Positions 23,978 through 33,597 of a stretch of 43,264 nucleotides of DNA are shown piece by piece. The notes under the pieces were generated by a model, which worked only from the letters and a program-made list of their open reading frames with translations, made no database searches and had not been told where the DNA came from. How positions within the stretch are numbered: the stretch's first letter is position 1; each line of letters opens with the position of its first letter. The stretch is from an uncultured Clostridia bacterium. Its GTDB lineage: Bacteria > Bacillota > Clostridia > TANB77 > CAG-508. The stretch covers positions 1 to 43,264 of the forward strand of contig CAJUSU010000012.1 in the NCBI GenBank assembly GCA_910589185.1. The letters run 5' to 3'. Made by a program: the position numbers and the translations under genes.

Positions 23978-24308
23978 AACAGAAGAATATAGAAAAAGGA
24001 TAACAATTCAAAATTATATAGAAACCAAAAATAGTAGAGGAATTGTAAAGAAAGAATGGCAAGATTATAAAAAGGTATGGGCAAGTATAAAAACAGGCAT
24101 ACAAGATGAAACAGAAGAATCAAACAAAGTGAATCCAATAAAATTGTGTGAGATAACAATTAGATATAATTCAATACTGGAAAACCAATTATCAGATACA
24201 GAGAAATACAGAATATTCTATAAAAGACCATATAACTTAAAAGCTATTGAAAATGTAAATGAAGCAAATATAGAACTAAAATTAAAGTGTGAGGCAATTG
24301 GAATATGA
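23970..24308 (+). CDS. Head-tail adaptor / head closure protein
   Basis: 112 residues starting M-T-K-T-E-E-Y-R-K-R-I-T-I-Q; beta-rich, with V-W-A-S-I-K and E-I-T-I-R-Y-N typical of SPP1 gp16/HK97 gp7-like stoppers. I chose the ATG overlapping the previous stop because an upstream in-frame ATG has no ribosome site. It overlaps the next gene by 4 bp. Confidence 0.8.
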   Translation: MTKTEEYRKRITIQNYIETKNSRGIVKKEWQDYKKVWASIKTGIQDETEESNKVNPIKLCEITIRYNSILENQLSDTEKYRIFYKRPYNLKAIENVNEANIELKLKCEAIGI

Positions 24309-24748
24309 GTAGAAAAACAGAAACAGATATTAGATTATATGGGTTTGAAGAATTATATCAAAAATTGGATGCAATGCCAAACAAATTGAATTCAGTAGTA
24401 GATAAAGCATTAAAAGAATGTGCGAAACCAGTAAAGGAAGAAGCAAAAAGAAGGGCTAGAAAAAGTAAATCACCAACAGGAACATCAGGACATGGACATA
24501 TGGCTGACCATATAGAAATAAGTGATGTAGAACAAAAAGGTACAGAAAAAAGAGTAATAGTAGGATTTACTAAAGGCGATAACTCGCCATTTTTTTATGC
24601 CAAATTTATTGAATGGGGTGCATCAAGTGGTCCATGGTCTAGCCAATATTATGGCAAAAAACCATTTATGCGACCTGCATATAAAGCAAAAGTTATGGAA
24701 TCGCTAGAAATATTTAAAAAGATAATAGGGAAGGAAATAACAAAATAA
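24305..24748 (+). CDS. HK97 gp10-like tail completion protein
   Basis: 147 residues. The N-terminal L-Y-G-F-E-E-L-Y-Q-K-L-D-A-M-P-N-K and the C-terminal A-K-F-I-E-W-G and K-P-F-M-R-P-A-Y are the signature of the HK97-gp10 family, which lies at the head-tail interface. Starts in ATGA overlap and overlaps the following start by 1 bp. Confidence 0.9.
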   Translation: MSRKTETDIRLYGFEELYQKLDAMPNKLNSVVDKALKECAKPVKEEAKRRARKSKSPTGTSGHGHMADHIEISDVEQKGTEKRVIVGFTKGDNSPFFYAKFIEWGASSGPWSSQYYGKKPFMRPAYKAKVMESLEIFKKIIGKEITK

Positions 24749-25086
24749 TGGATGCACACGAAACAATCTACAATGTATTATCGAAATTGAATTATCCAGT
24801 AGAGTTTGACACTTACACAGGAACTGAAAAGAAATATATTACTTACTTTGAAGTGTTAGAAAAAACCGATTTGACATCCGAAGATGTGGATGAGGTTATA
24901 GGACACGATTTTCAAGTAGATGTTTTCTCAAATGAGGATCCAACGGAAATTAAAAATGAGGTAATAAAATCATTAAAAGAAAATGGATTTTACCAAATAA
25001 CTTGCCAAGATTTTTATGAAAAAGATACAGGAATGTATCATAAAGCAATAACTTGCTATTTACCAGAATATAAAACAGAAAATTAG
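24748..25086 (+). CDS. Tail terminator-like protein
   Basis: 112 residues, alpha/beta: Y-N-V-L-S-K-L-N-Y-P-V, Y-I-T-Y-F-E-V, F-Q-V-D-V-F-S and a final helix-strand unit. Position between gp10-like protein and major tail protein, length and pattern match tail terminators (DUF3168/gpU-like), which cap the tail tube. No unusual features. Confidence 0.75.
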   Translation: MDAHETIYNVLSKLNYPVEFDTYTGTEKKYITYFEVLEKTDLTSEDVDEVIGHDFQVDVFSNEDPTEIKNEVIKSLKENGFYQITCQDFYEKDTGMYHKAITCYLPEYKTEN

Positions 25087-25095
25087 AAAAGAAAT

Positions 25096-25130
25096 CCTCC
25101 TGCTCTTTCACAAAATAAAAAAATAGGAGG
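25096..25130 (+). promoter_or_regulatory. Major tail gene leader: CCTCCT arm against AGGAGG
   Basis: CCTCCT (25096-25101) is perfectly complementary to the ribosome site AGGAGG (25125-25130). The segment CTCCTGCTCTTTCAC (25097-25111) is also complementary, with one G-U, to 14648-14662. This would allow masking of the ribosome site and its release by an antisense RNA; this is inference. Confidence 0.5.
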
Positions 25131-25138
25131 AATTAAAA

Positions 25139-25930
25139 ATGCCAAGACAAATAGGACTAGAAAATCTAACAGTAGCAGTTGTAGAAGAAGATAAAACAAC
25201 AGGGATTAAATATGCTACACCAATAAAATTAGAAAGGTCAATCAAAGCAAAAATATCACCAAAAACATCAAGCGAAAAATTATATTCAGATGACTCTGTA
25301 GAGGAAATCTTAAATAACTTTGATTCTTGTGATGTAGAAATTGAGATTAACCAACTACAATTAAAAACTAGATCCTTAATTCAAGGGGCTAAAATAGTAA
25401 ACGGAATCCTAGTAGAAAACAAGGATGACATAGCACCAGAATTAGCGTTAGGATTTAGAAGTAAAAAATCAAATGGAAAATACAGATATGTATGGTTACT
25501 AAAGGGAAAATTTGAAATAACAGAAGATGAGTACGAAACTATTGGAGAAAAACCAACAGCACAATCAAATTCAATAAGTGGATCATTCTATGGAAGGAAC
25601 TCTGATGGAAATTGGAGAATAATGGAGGATGAAGATTCAGAGGGTGCAGATATGGAAAGACTTGCTAATTGGTTTAAAGCTGTACCAGAAATAATAGTGG
25701 AAGTGAAACCACCAGAAGAAAATCCAAGTGATGATCCAAAGCTACCAGAAGATGAAGAAAAAGATAATCCAACACCAGGTGGAAGCACAGGAGATAACAC
25801 AGAGAAAAATCCAAGTGGAAATACAGGAGATAACACAGAAGAAAATCCAAGTGGAAACACAGGGGATAACACAGGAGAAAATCCAGGTGGAAATACAGAA
25901 GATAATCCAGAGCAAATTCCAGAGGGGTAA
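25139..25930 (+). CDS. Major tail tube protein (phi13 type) with repeat tail
   Basis: 263 residues. The N-terminal 185 have the pattern of Bacillota major tail proteins (P-R-Q-I-G-L-E-N-L-T-V-A-V-V; K-A-K-I-S-P-K-T-S-S-E-K-L-Y-S-D; V-E-I-E-I-N-Q-L). After a Pro/Glu-rich linker comes a low-complexity tail of 12-residue repeats (G-D-N-T-E-E-N-P-S-G-N-T) that probably decorates the tail surface. It polymerises into the tail tube. A terminator-like hairpin follows the gene. Confidence 0.87.
   Translation: MPRQIGLENLTVAVVEEDKTTGIKYATPIKLERSIKAKISPKTSSEKLYSDDSVEEILNNFDSCDVEIEINQLQLKTRSLIQGAKIVNGILVENKDDIAPELALGFRSKKSNGKYRYVWLLKGKFEITEDEYETIGEKPTAQSNSISGSFYGRNSDGNWRIMEDEDSEGADMERLANWFKAVPEIIVEVKPPEENPSDDPKLPEDEEKDNPTPGGSTGDNTEKNPSGNTGDNTEENPSGNTGDNTGENPGGNTEDNPEQIPEG
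25789..25910 (+). repeat. 36-bp coding tandem repeats in the major tail gene
   Basis: About three and a half copies of a 36-bp unit encode G-D-N-T-(E/G)-(K/E)-N-P-(S/G)-G-N-T. Copies differ by few bases, so copy number may vary by recombination or slippage; the period is a multiple of three, which keeps the frame. Confidence 0.8.
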
Positions 25931-25940
25931 GAATAATCAC

Positions 25941-25970
25941 AAAGGCGGAGAAAAAAACTCTGCCTTTTAA
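25941..25970 (+). terminator. Attenuator/terminator after the major tail gene
   Basis: AAAGGCGGAG pairs with CTCTGCCTTT through 10 bp including one G-U, with a 7-A loop and a short T run. It would lower expression of the chaperones and tape measure relative to the tail tube. Confidence 0.65.
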
Positions 25971-25995
25971 ATTTATAAAATAGGAGGAAATAAAA

Positions 25996-26352
25996 ATGGC
26001 TACTAAAAAAGTAACAGGAAAAGAATTAAAAGGAGATAATGCAAAAAATAAAATTATATTAGATGGGATGGAATATGACATAACTTTGGACTTAAATGCA
26101 TTTGCAGAATTAGAGGAAATTTATGGAGATGTTACCGAAGCATTAGATGGATTAGAAAAGGGCTCATTCAAAGCAATTAGAGCAATTTTATTTGCAATTT
26201 TAAAGAGTCAAAATGATAAATTAACTTTAGTAAAAGTTGGAAAAATGATAAATATGAGTAATATTGTCGAGATAACAAATAAATTAAATATGACAGCAGA
26301 ACAATCATTACCAGAATTAACAGAAGAAGCAATAGAAGAAAAAAACGATTAA
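25996..26352 (+). CDS. Tail assembly chaperone (gpG-like)
   Basis: 118 residues with K-I-I-L-D-G-M-E-Y-D-I-T-L-D-L-N-A-F-A-E-L-E-E-I-Y-G, a standard start for Bacillota tail chaperones. It directly precedes the tape measure region. Near its 3' end is A-AAA-AAC (26340-26346) in the right phase for a -1 slip. As in lambda G/GT, the unshifted product should be the more abundant form that coats the tape measure. Confidence 0.87.
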   Translation: MATKKVTGKELKGDNAKNKIILDGMEYDITLDLNAFAELEEIYGDVTEALDGLEKGSFKAIRAILFAILKSQNDKLTLVKVGKMINMSNIVEITNKLNMTAEQSLPELTEEAIEEKND

Positions 26353-26580
26353 AAGAGCTAAACGAATATTCCAATAATGAAAATGAAGGTTGGGATTGGC
26401 GGTTGGCTCTATTATTTAGGAGTACAAATATTAAAAGTTCCAGAAGAAAAATTCTGGAAGATGACACCAAGAAAGCTGTGCATATTAGCAGACCTGCATT
26501 ATAAATATACACAGCAAACAAAAGAAGGAGTAAAAGATGAGGATAATTCACTAGGGTATATTGATGAAATATTCAATTAG
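25996..26580 (+). CDS. Frameshifted tail chaperone (gpGT-like): -1 slip then CGG +1 shift
   Basis: A -1 slip on A-AAA-AAC (26340-26346) continues K-R-L-K-E-L-N-E-Y-S, reaches E-G-W-D-W, and then meets CGG at 26400-26402, in frame in the -1 phase. A +1 shift there continues G-W-L-Y-Y-L-G-V-Q-I-L-K-V-P-E-E-K-F-W, a normal T-domain, to the stop at 26580, giving about 194 residues. Without the CGG shift the -1 frame soon hits a stop. The T part lacks its own ribosome site. Two opposite shifts in one chaperone are unusual. The -1 site is typical of the family; the +1 part is inference. Confidence 0.7.
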
Positions 26581-26594
26581 GGGTGAATTAAAGA

Positions 26595-29500
26595 ATGGCA
26601 ATAGAAGAAACTTTGGCAAAACTTGGTATAGAAATTGCATTTGATTCTAGTGGACTAAAAGAAGGAATCACAAAAGTAAACAATAATCTAAAGACATTAA
26701 AATCAGAGTTAAACTTGTCAAAGTCTACTATGTCAAACTTTGGAAATACCACAGAAAGCTTAAAAACAAAAGCAGAAAACTTAAGTCAAACAATAACAAA
26801 TCAAAAAGCAAAAGTAGAATTATTAACAAAACAATATGAAGCATCTAAAACAGCAAAAGGAGAAGATGCAACAGCTACACAAAAATTAAAAGTACAATTG
26901 AATAATGCTACAGCTACATTAAATACAATGGAGCGAGAATTAGAAAATCTAAATGCAGACATAAAAGGTCATGTAGCAGAGTGGAAAGCTCTAGGAAAAA
27001 CCTTAACTGATGTAGGTGGAAAAATAAAAACAGTAGGAAGTACAATATCAAGTGTAGGAAGCACACTAACAAGATATGTAACAGCACCTATTGTAGGACT
27101 AGGAACTGTATCAACAAAAGCAGCAATAGATTTTGAAAGTGCTTTTGCAGGTGTAAGAAAAACAGTAGATGCTACAGAAGAACAATTTGCAGAATTAGAA
27201 AAAGGCATAAGGCAAATGTCTACAGAGCTACCAGCAAGTGCCGAAGAAATAGCAGCAGTAGCAGAAGCGGCTCGGACAATTAGGAATCAAGACCGAGGAT
27301 ATTTTGGAATTCACTAGGGTAATGATAGACCTTGGAGAATCCACAAACTTATCATCAACCGAGGCAGCAAGTGCATTGGCTAAATTTGCAAATATAACAA
27401 ATATGAGTGCAAAAAATTATAGCAATCTTGGGTCTGTAATTGTTGCACTTGGAAACAACTTTGCTACAACAGAAGCAGACATCGTAGAAATGGCAACTAG
27501 ACTTGCAGCAACAGGAGAATTAGCAGGACTAACAGAGCCACAAATAATGGCACTTGCTACATCTATGTCAAGTGTTGGAATTGAGGCTCAAGCTGGTGGA
27601 TCTGCAATGAGTAAATTGCTAAAACAAATTCAAGTTGCAGTTGAAACAGGAAATAGTGATTTGAATGATTTTGCTTCAGTAGCAGGAATGACAGCCGACC
27701 AATTCAAAAAAGCATTTCAACAAGATTCAGTAGGAGCCTTATCTGCTTTCATAGAAGGATTAAATGATACAGAGCGAAACGGAAAATCTGCCATTGTAAT
27801 ACTTGATGAAATGGGGCTAACAGAGGTTAGGCTTTCAAATACAATACTATCATTAGCAAATGCAGAAGGACTAATGACTGGTGCTATTGATATGGCAAAT
27901 AAGTCATGGAATGAAAATACTGCGTTGTCTAATGAAGCAGGACAGAGATATGCAACTACAGAAAGCCAATTGAAAATGCTTAAAAATTCATTGAAAGATG
28001 TAGCAATAGAATTAGGACAAGCATTATTACCAGTTATCATTGACCTAGTAGAAATGTTAAAACCAGTAGTTGCTAGAATAAAAGAATGGGCCACAAATTT
28101 CAAAAATTTGGATGAAGGTACAAGAAAAAGTAAATTAGCGTTTATGGGATTCTTGGCCGCATTAGGACCATCACTAGGGGTAATTGGAAAAGTAGTAAGC
28201 TCAATAGGTGGAATTGTAACAGTAGCAGGAAAACTATCGACAGCAATAGGAAATGCAGGTGGAATAGCAAAAATATTTTCAAAAGTTATTGGAGCAGTAT
28301 CAGGACCAGTAGGACTAGTAGTTATTGGAATAACAGCATTAGTAGCAGCACTGGTGCATCTATATAAAACAAACGATACTTTCAAAGAAAAAGTACACGC
28401 AGCACTAGAAAAAGTAATGCAAGTAGTAGATAAATTGTGGAAAATAATTCAACCAATATTAGAAATTCTAATGGATTTACTAGCAGAATTATGGGAAGCA
28501 ATTCAGCCACTAATTGAGGTAATAGGAAATGTGCTAGTAGATGTCATAATGGTTTTGATGGATATATTAGGTGTAGTTTTGGATGCACTAACTCCAATTA
28601 TAAAACTAGTAGGAGTATTACTAGAAGCACTTAAACCAATAATAGAAGTGATAGGAACTCTAATTGAAGCACTAGCACCAGTAATAGAATTATTAATAAA
28701 AATAGTAATTCAAGCATTAAAGCCAATCATTGAAATAATATCAGTAATCGTAAAAGTTCTAACTCCAGTAATAGAGATATTAATAAAAATAGTGTCTGTA
28801 GCATTGAAACCAATAATAGATGTTCTAGTAACAGTTATAAAATGGATAGCAGATTTTATAAATGCAATAATGAACATAGGAGATACTCTTTCAAATATTG
28901 GAAATGTAATATCAGAGGCTTGGAACAATATCAAATCTTGGTTTAGTGATGGAATCGGAAAAATAAAAGAATCTTGGAGCAATGGATGGAATGCAATAAA
29001 AGAAAAAGGTAGTGAAATCTGGGGAAATATAAAAACTGGAATTTCCGACACATGGAATAATATCAAAGAAACTTGCTCAACCAAAGTAAATCAAGTAAAA
29101 GAAGGCATAGGAAATGCTTGGGAAAATATAAAAACTAATACTGGAAATCTAGTAGGCAATATAAAAGATGGAATCCAAAATAAATGGTCAGAAATCAAAG
29201 AAAATACAAGTAATACATGGAATAACATTAAAGACAAAGTAGTAGGTGCTCATCAATGGATGTATGACCATAATTATTACTACGAAGATATGTGTAACTT
29301 TATTTCTACCAAATGGAACGAAATAAAAACAAAAACTGCAGAAACTTGGAACAATGTTAAAACCGAAGTATCTACAAAATACAATGAAATTAAAACAGCA
29401 ACAACAGAGGCTTGGAACAATGTAAAAACAAACATAAGTACAACCTGGGATAATGTTAAAACCACAGTAAGTACAACCACAGATAATATAAAAACTGCCA

Positions 29501-30378
29501 TAAGTACAAAATGGAATGAAATTAAAACTACAACAACAGAGGCTTGGAATAATGTTAAAACTAACATAAGCAATACTTGGAACAATGTAAAAAGCACAGT
29601 AGGTACAGCAGTAGAAAATGTAAAATCTACAGTAAGTAACAAATGGAATGAAGTTAAAAATGCAACCTCGAATGCTTGGAATAACATTAAAACCAATACA
29701 TCCAATGCTTGGGAAAATGTAAAGAGTACAGTAGGAAATAAAATATCTCCAATAGTGAATACAGTTTCAAATGCTTGGAACAATGTTAAGAATAGCACAG
29801 TCAATGCTTGGAACAATTTAAAAACTAGTGTAAGCAATAAAGTAACAGAAATTAAAAATGCAATATTCAATAAATTTAACGAAATCATAAATTCAGCAAA
29901 AAACTGGGGAAGAAATTTAATCCAAGGATTTATAGATGGAATCAAATCAATGATTCAAAATGTGAAAAATGCTGTTTCAAATGTTGTTGGTGCAGTAGCA
30001 AAATTTCTAGGTTTCCACTCACCAGCAGAAGAAGGCGAAGGGCAACACATTATTGAGTGGGGCGAAAATATGATCCAAGGATTTATGGATGGTATTGATA
30101 ATAAATCTAAAGCCTTAAAAGAAAAAATGGCATCTATGATATCTGCACCAGACTTATCATCAAAAGTAGATATAGGGTTACAATCAATAAATGGTAAGTC
30201 AGCAGGAACGCAAGGAAATACAACAACTACGAATAATAATACAACTACAAATAACAGTAACTTTACATTAAGAATTGATAAGTTTGTAAATGAAAGAGAG
30301 CAGGATATAGAAAGACTAGTAGAAGAAATAGAGTTTTACAGACAAAAACAATTAACTGCAAAAGGAGGAACTGTATAA
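26595..30378 (+). CDS. Tape measure protein, read across one CGG +1 shift
   Basis: About 1260 residues joined. The N-terminal coiled coil and the phage minor-tail core (S-F-A-G-V-R-K-T-V) lead to A-E-A-A, where CGG (27273-27275) interrupts; the +1 frame continues G-Q-L-G-I-K-T-E-D-I-L-E-F-T-R, a highly conserved tape-measure segment, so the ancestral reading is clear. Hydrophobic membrane-type helices follow (about 28140-28900), then a long series of 11/22-residue helical repeats with conserved Trp (T-W-N-N-V-K, A-W-N-N-I-K), and a C-terminal tail. It sets tail length and is ejected with DNA. Unshifted translation yields a useless 240-residue fragment. Confidence 0.88.
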
Positions 30379-31064
30379 TGGCATATTTTATTTACAACGG
30401 AAAAGATTCCAGAGATATGGGGGTAATTCTTGAAAGTTTACCCCCTATCACTAGACCTAAAAGAAGAATGGAAACATTAACAATTCCAGGTAGAAATGGA
30501 ACATTGTGTATAGATGAAGGAACTTATGAATCCAATCCTATATCTCTAAAATGTACTTTAAAAAGAGGAATTGATCCTCGAAGAATCACTACATGGCTTG
30601 AGCCATTTGGAAATATAACCTTTAGTGATGAAATAGATAAATACTACAAAGCAAGAATTGTAAATTCTATTCCATTAGAGAGAGTATTTAGAATAAGCAG
30701 ACAATTCATATTGCAATTAGAATTACAACCATTTGCTTATGGCAAGGAAAAATATAGAAAGAAATATCTAACAGGAATCACGCACGAATTCTATATACCA
30801 AATGCCAATACAAATATGTTTCCATACATAAAAGTATCAGGATGGGGGGAAATATCACTAACGATAAATGATAGGACAATGGTAATAACTCCAGATGAAT
30901 ATGTAGAACTAGACTGTGAATTACAAATTGCATACAAAGATAAAATAAGTGCCAACGATAGAGTGTATGGCCCTTTTTTTGAATTAAAACCAGGAGAAAA
31001 TACCATAAGCATATTTGGAAACTATACAGAGCTAGAAATAGTATATCAGAAAATGTACATATAA
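30378..31064 (+). CDS. Distal tail protein (Dit)
   Basis: 228 residues with the siphovirus tail-protein pattern: Y-N-G-K-D-S-R-D-M-G-V-I-L-E, R-R-M-E-T-L-T-I-P-G-R-N-G, then the C-terminal galectin-like part with F-E-L-K-P-G-E-N-T-I. Forms the hub joining tail tube and baseplate. Starts within the tape measure stop (1-bp overlap), with AAAGGAGG upstream. Confidence 0.9.
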   Translation: MAYFIYNGKDSRDMGVILESLPPITRPKRRMETLTIPGRNGTLCIDEGTYESNPISLKCTLKRGIDPRRITTWLEPFGNITFSDEIDKYYKARIVNSIPLERVFRISRQFILQLELQPFAYGKEKYRKKYLTGITHEFYIPNANTNMFPYIKVSGWGEISLTINDRTMVITPDEYVELDCELQIAYKDKISANDRVYGPFFELKPGENTISIFGNYTELEIVYQKMYI

Positions 31065-31076
31065 GAAGGGAAAAAT

Positions 31077-32852
31077 ATGATTACATTACACAATTCACGA
31101 ACAAAAAATTTTAATAATAATGGTCTGGGAATTTTGAAAGACTGTATATCAGCAAAAGTGTGTGAAGTTCTAAATGGAGAATTTAATATAAATATAACCT
31201 ATCCAGTAGGCGGATACTTGTATCCAAATCTAGTGGAAGATAATATCATTGTGACAGATGTGGGATATGGAAAAAGACAAGCCTTTAGGATAAAAAATGT
31301 CAGCAAAAGACTTGATAACATAGAAGTATATGCTACACACATATTTTACGATTTGAATGATAATCTAATAGAAGATATATATCCAAAAGGACAGACAGGA
31401 GAAACAGTAATAAATTACATATTGAGCCACGCACAATATGAGCATAACTTTATTGGATATAGTAATATAACCAAAACATCTACAGCAAGATATATTAGAA
31501 AAAATTTAGTAGAATCACTAATAGGAGAAGATAGCAATTCCTTTATCAATAGATGGGGTGGAGAAATCATAAGAGATAATTATAACATAACTATGGTAAA
31601 TAAAAGAGGCATTGCAAATGGAATGCAAATAAGATATGCAAAAAATCTAACAGGAATTGAATTTCAAATAGATAGAACAACAGTAGGAACTAGAATAATG
31701 CCAAAAGCTTTTGATGGACTATTATTACCAGAAAAATATATTGACAGCCCTAATATAGACTTATATCCACATCCAATAATAAAAATAATAGAATATTCGG
31801 ATTTGAAACTAGCAACAGAAAGTGGAGAAGGATTTGCAAGTACAACAGAATTATATCAGGCAATGAGAGAAAGAGTGCAAGAAGAATTTAAAAATGAAAT
31901 AGATAAACCAACAATTACTACAACAGTAAACTTTGTAGAATTAGCAAATACAAAAGAATATCAAGAATACAAAGAACTAGAAAAACTAAACATAGGAGAT
32001 TATTCAACAGTATATGTACCACACTTAAATATAAATGTTACACAAAGAGTATATAAAACAATCTATGATGCAATATTAGGTAAGTTTGTAGAGTTTGAAA
32101 TGGGATATGTAAAATCAAACTATATAACGCAAATAATAAAAAGTGAAGCAAATATGAATGAGGTAGTATTGCCAAGTATAGTAGAGCAAGCAGCGAAAGA
32201 ATCGACAGAGCAAGTGAACTATCAAATAGAGGAACAAGTAAATGCCGCACTTGCAGGATATGTTTATAAAACAAAAGAAGCCTTGTATGTAATGGACAGT
32301 AGTAGTTTGAATGGTGCAAGGAAAATTTATAGATGGAGCAAATTAGGATTAACCTATAGCGATAAGGGAATGAATGGACCATACGAAACAGTAATGAGTC
32401 AAGAAGGCGAAATCAATGCAGATTTTATAAAGTCAGGAACTATTGATCCAAAGTTAATTGGAGCAGGAATCAATGCAAGTTTAATTACAGAAGGAATTAT
32501 CAATGCAGATTTAATAACTGATGGAGAAATCAATGCAGACTTAATTACAAAAGGAGAAATAAACGCAGACTTAATTACAAAAGGAAGTATTAATGCAAGT
32601 TTAATAACCACAGGTTTAATAAGAGCGGACTTAATAGCAAGGGGTATCCTAAAGGATACTCGCTCTACATTTAGTATAGACCTTGAAACTGGAAGGATAA
32701 CATTTGACCAAATATATCTAAACAGAATAACTGCAGTAAATGGAGAAATTGAAATAACAGGAGATTTGAAAGTCATAGGAAACATATATGCTAATGGCAA
32801 AAAAATAAATGAGGGGGAAACTACAAATGGCGGAACTAATAATGAAAACTAA
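31077..32852 (+). CDS. Tail-associated protein (Tal, gp27-like hub) with beta-helical repeats
   Basis: 591 residues. The N-terminal about 370 have the prophage endopeptidase-tail hub pattern (L-N-G-E-F-N-I-N-I-T-Y-P, V-Y-A-T-H-I-F-Y-D-L). The C-terminal part has about eight 10-residue repeats I-N-A-D-L-I-T-x-G-x, probably a triple-stranded beta-helix, followed by D-L-E-T-G-R-I-T-F. No lytic motif is visible. It sits under Dit and initiates fibre attachment. Its 3' end overlaps the next gene. Confidence 0.85.
   Translation: MITLHNSRTKNFNNNGLGILKDCISAKVCEVLNGEFNINITYPVGGYLYPNLVEDNIIVTDVGYGKRQAFRIKNVSKRLDNIEVYATHIFYDLNDNLIEDIYPKGQTGETVINYILSHAQYEHNFIGYSNITKTSTARYIRKNLVESLIGEDSNSFINRWGGEIIRDNYNITMVNKRGIANGMQIRYAKNLTGIEFQIDRTTVGTRIMPKAFDGLLLPEKYIDSPNIDLYPHPIIKIIEYSDLKLATESGEGFASTTELYQAMRERVQEEFKNEIDKPTITTTVNFVELANTKEYQEYKELEKLNIGDYSTVYVPHLNINVTQRVYKTIYDAILGKFVEFEMGYVKSNYITQIIKSEANMNEVVLPSIVEQAAKESTEQVNYQIEEQVNAALAGYVYKTKEALYVMDSSSLNGARKIYRWSKLGLTYSDKGMNGPYETVMSQEGEINADFIKSGTIDPKLIGAGINASLITEGIINADLITDGEINADLITKGEINADLITKGSINASLITTGLIRADLIARGILKDTRSTFSIDLETGRITFDQIYLNRITAVNGEIEITGDLKVIGNIYANGKKINEGETTNGGTNNEN
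32437..32652 (+). repeat. 30-bp coding repeats in the Tal gene
   Basis: Consecutive 30-bp units encode I-N-A-(D/S)-L-I-T-x-G-x. The units diverge at the third codon positions, so they are old repeats kept for protein structure. Confidence 0.7.
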
Positions 32853-33597
32853 TATATTTGATGTAGACTTTGAAAAAGGAACATTAAGACCTAGAGAAGC
32901 GGTACAACTAGTACAATATGATAATAAAACAAATTTATTTGTGTTTAATATAGTCAATGAAATGGCTCTAGGAAATTCATTAATGTTAAGAATAAAACAT
33001 TATGAAGGTAATGAATTCGAATATCCACTAGTAATTAAGGATAACAGAGCACAAATATTAATAACAAACAATATTACTTATGTACCAGGAGAAATGAAAT
33101 TATCGGTATCACTAATTGGTACAGATAATAGAATATTGACAACTGTGGAAATGGTAGAAAACATACCAATAATAGAAGCAATACAAGCAGAAATGCCACC
33201 AGAGGAAGAAGTAAATGCATTAATACAAGTCATATCGGATAATAACCAATTGAAAAAAGAAATGCAGGAACTTATAGCCGACCATTTGAGAAAATTAGAT
33301 GAAGGGTACTTTGATGGAGCAGAGGTACAAATAAGAAAAGCAGATAACCATATACAATGGAAATTGACAGATGAAGAAGATACAGAATGGAAAAATGTTG
33401 TGTGTTTGGATGAGTTAATAGGCCCACAGGGCGTTCGTGGAATATCAGGAATATATGTTGGAGAAACAGAGCCAACGGATCCAGAAATTTTAGTGTGGAT
33501 AGATACAACAGAAGATGCACTAGCAGTAGATATAAAAACACTAATAGAACAACTAGACAAAATATTACATGATATTAATGGGGAGGATGTGCAATGA
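32827..33597 (+). CDS. Baseplate upper protein (BppU-like) with short collagen motif
   Basis: 256 residues; the first about 130 match the BppU N-terminal fold (F-E-K-G-T-L-R-P-R-E-A-V-Q-L, L-R-I-K-H-Y-E-G-N-E-F). A coiled coil follows, then a short G-P-Q-G-V-R-G-I-S-G collagen-type patch and a C-terminal helix. I chose the ATG 9 nt after GAGGGGG, not the upstream ATG that overlaps this site. It links Dit to receptor-binding proteins. Confidence 0.8.
   Translation: MAELIMKTNIFDVDFEKGTLRPREAVQLVQYDNKTNLFVFNIVNEMALGNSLMLRIKHYEGNEFEYPLVIKDNRAQILITNNITYVPGEMKLSVSLIGTDNRILTTVEMVENIPIIEAIQAEMPPEEEVNALIQVISDNNQLKKEMQELIADHLRKLDEGYFDGAEVQIRKADNHIQWKLTDEEDTEWKNVVCLDELIGPQGVRGISGIYVGETEPTDPEILVWIDTTEDALAVDIKTLIEQLDKILHDINGEDVQ

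Noticed and set aside
10097..30378. Alternative genetic code with CGG read as a normal amino acid
   Set aside because: Reading CGG as any single triplet leaves the downstream frame wrong at all six sites; only a +1 shift restores the proteins. TGA also clearly works as a stop elsewhere.
32809..32829. Upstream ATG as start of the baseplate protein
   Set aside because: It overlaps the GAGGGGG ribosome site that is ideally spaced for the ATG at 32827.
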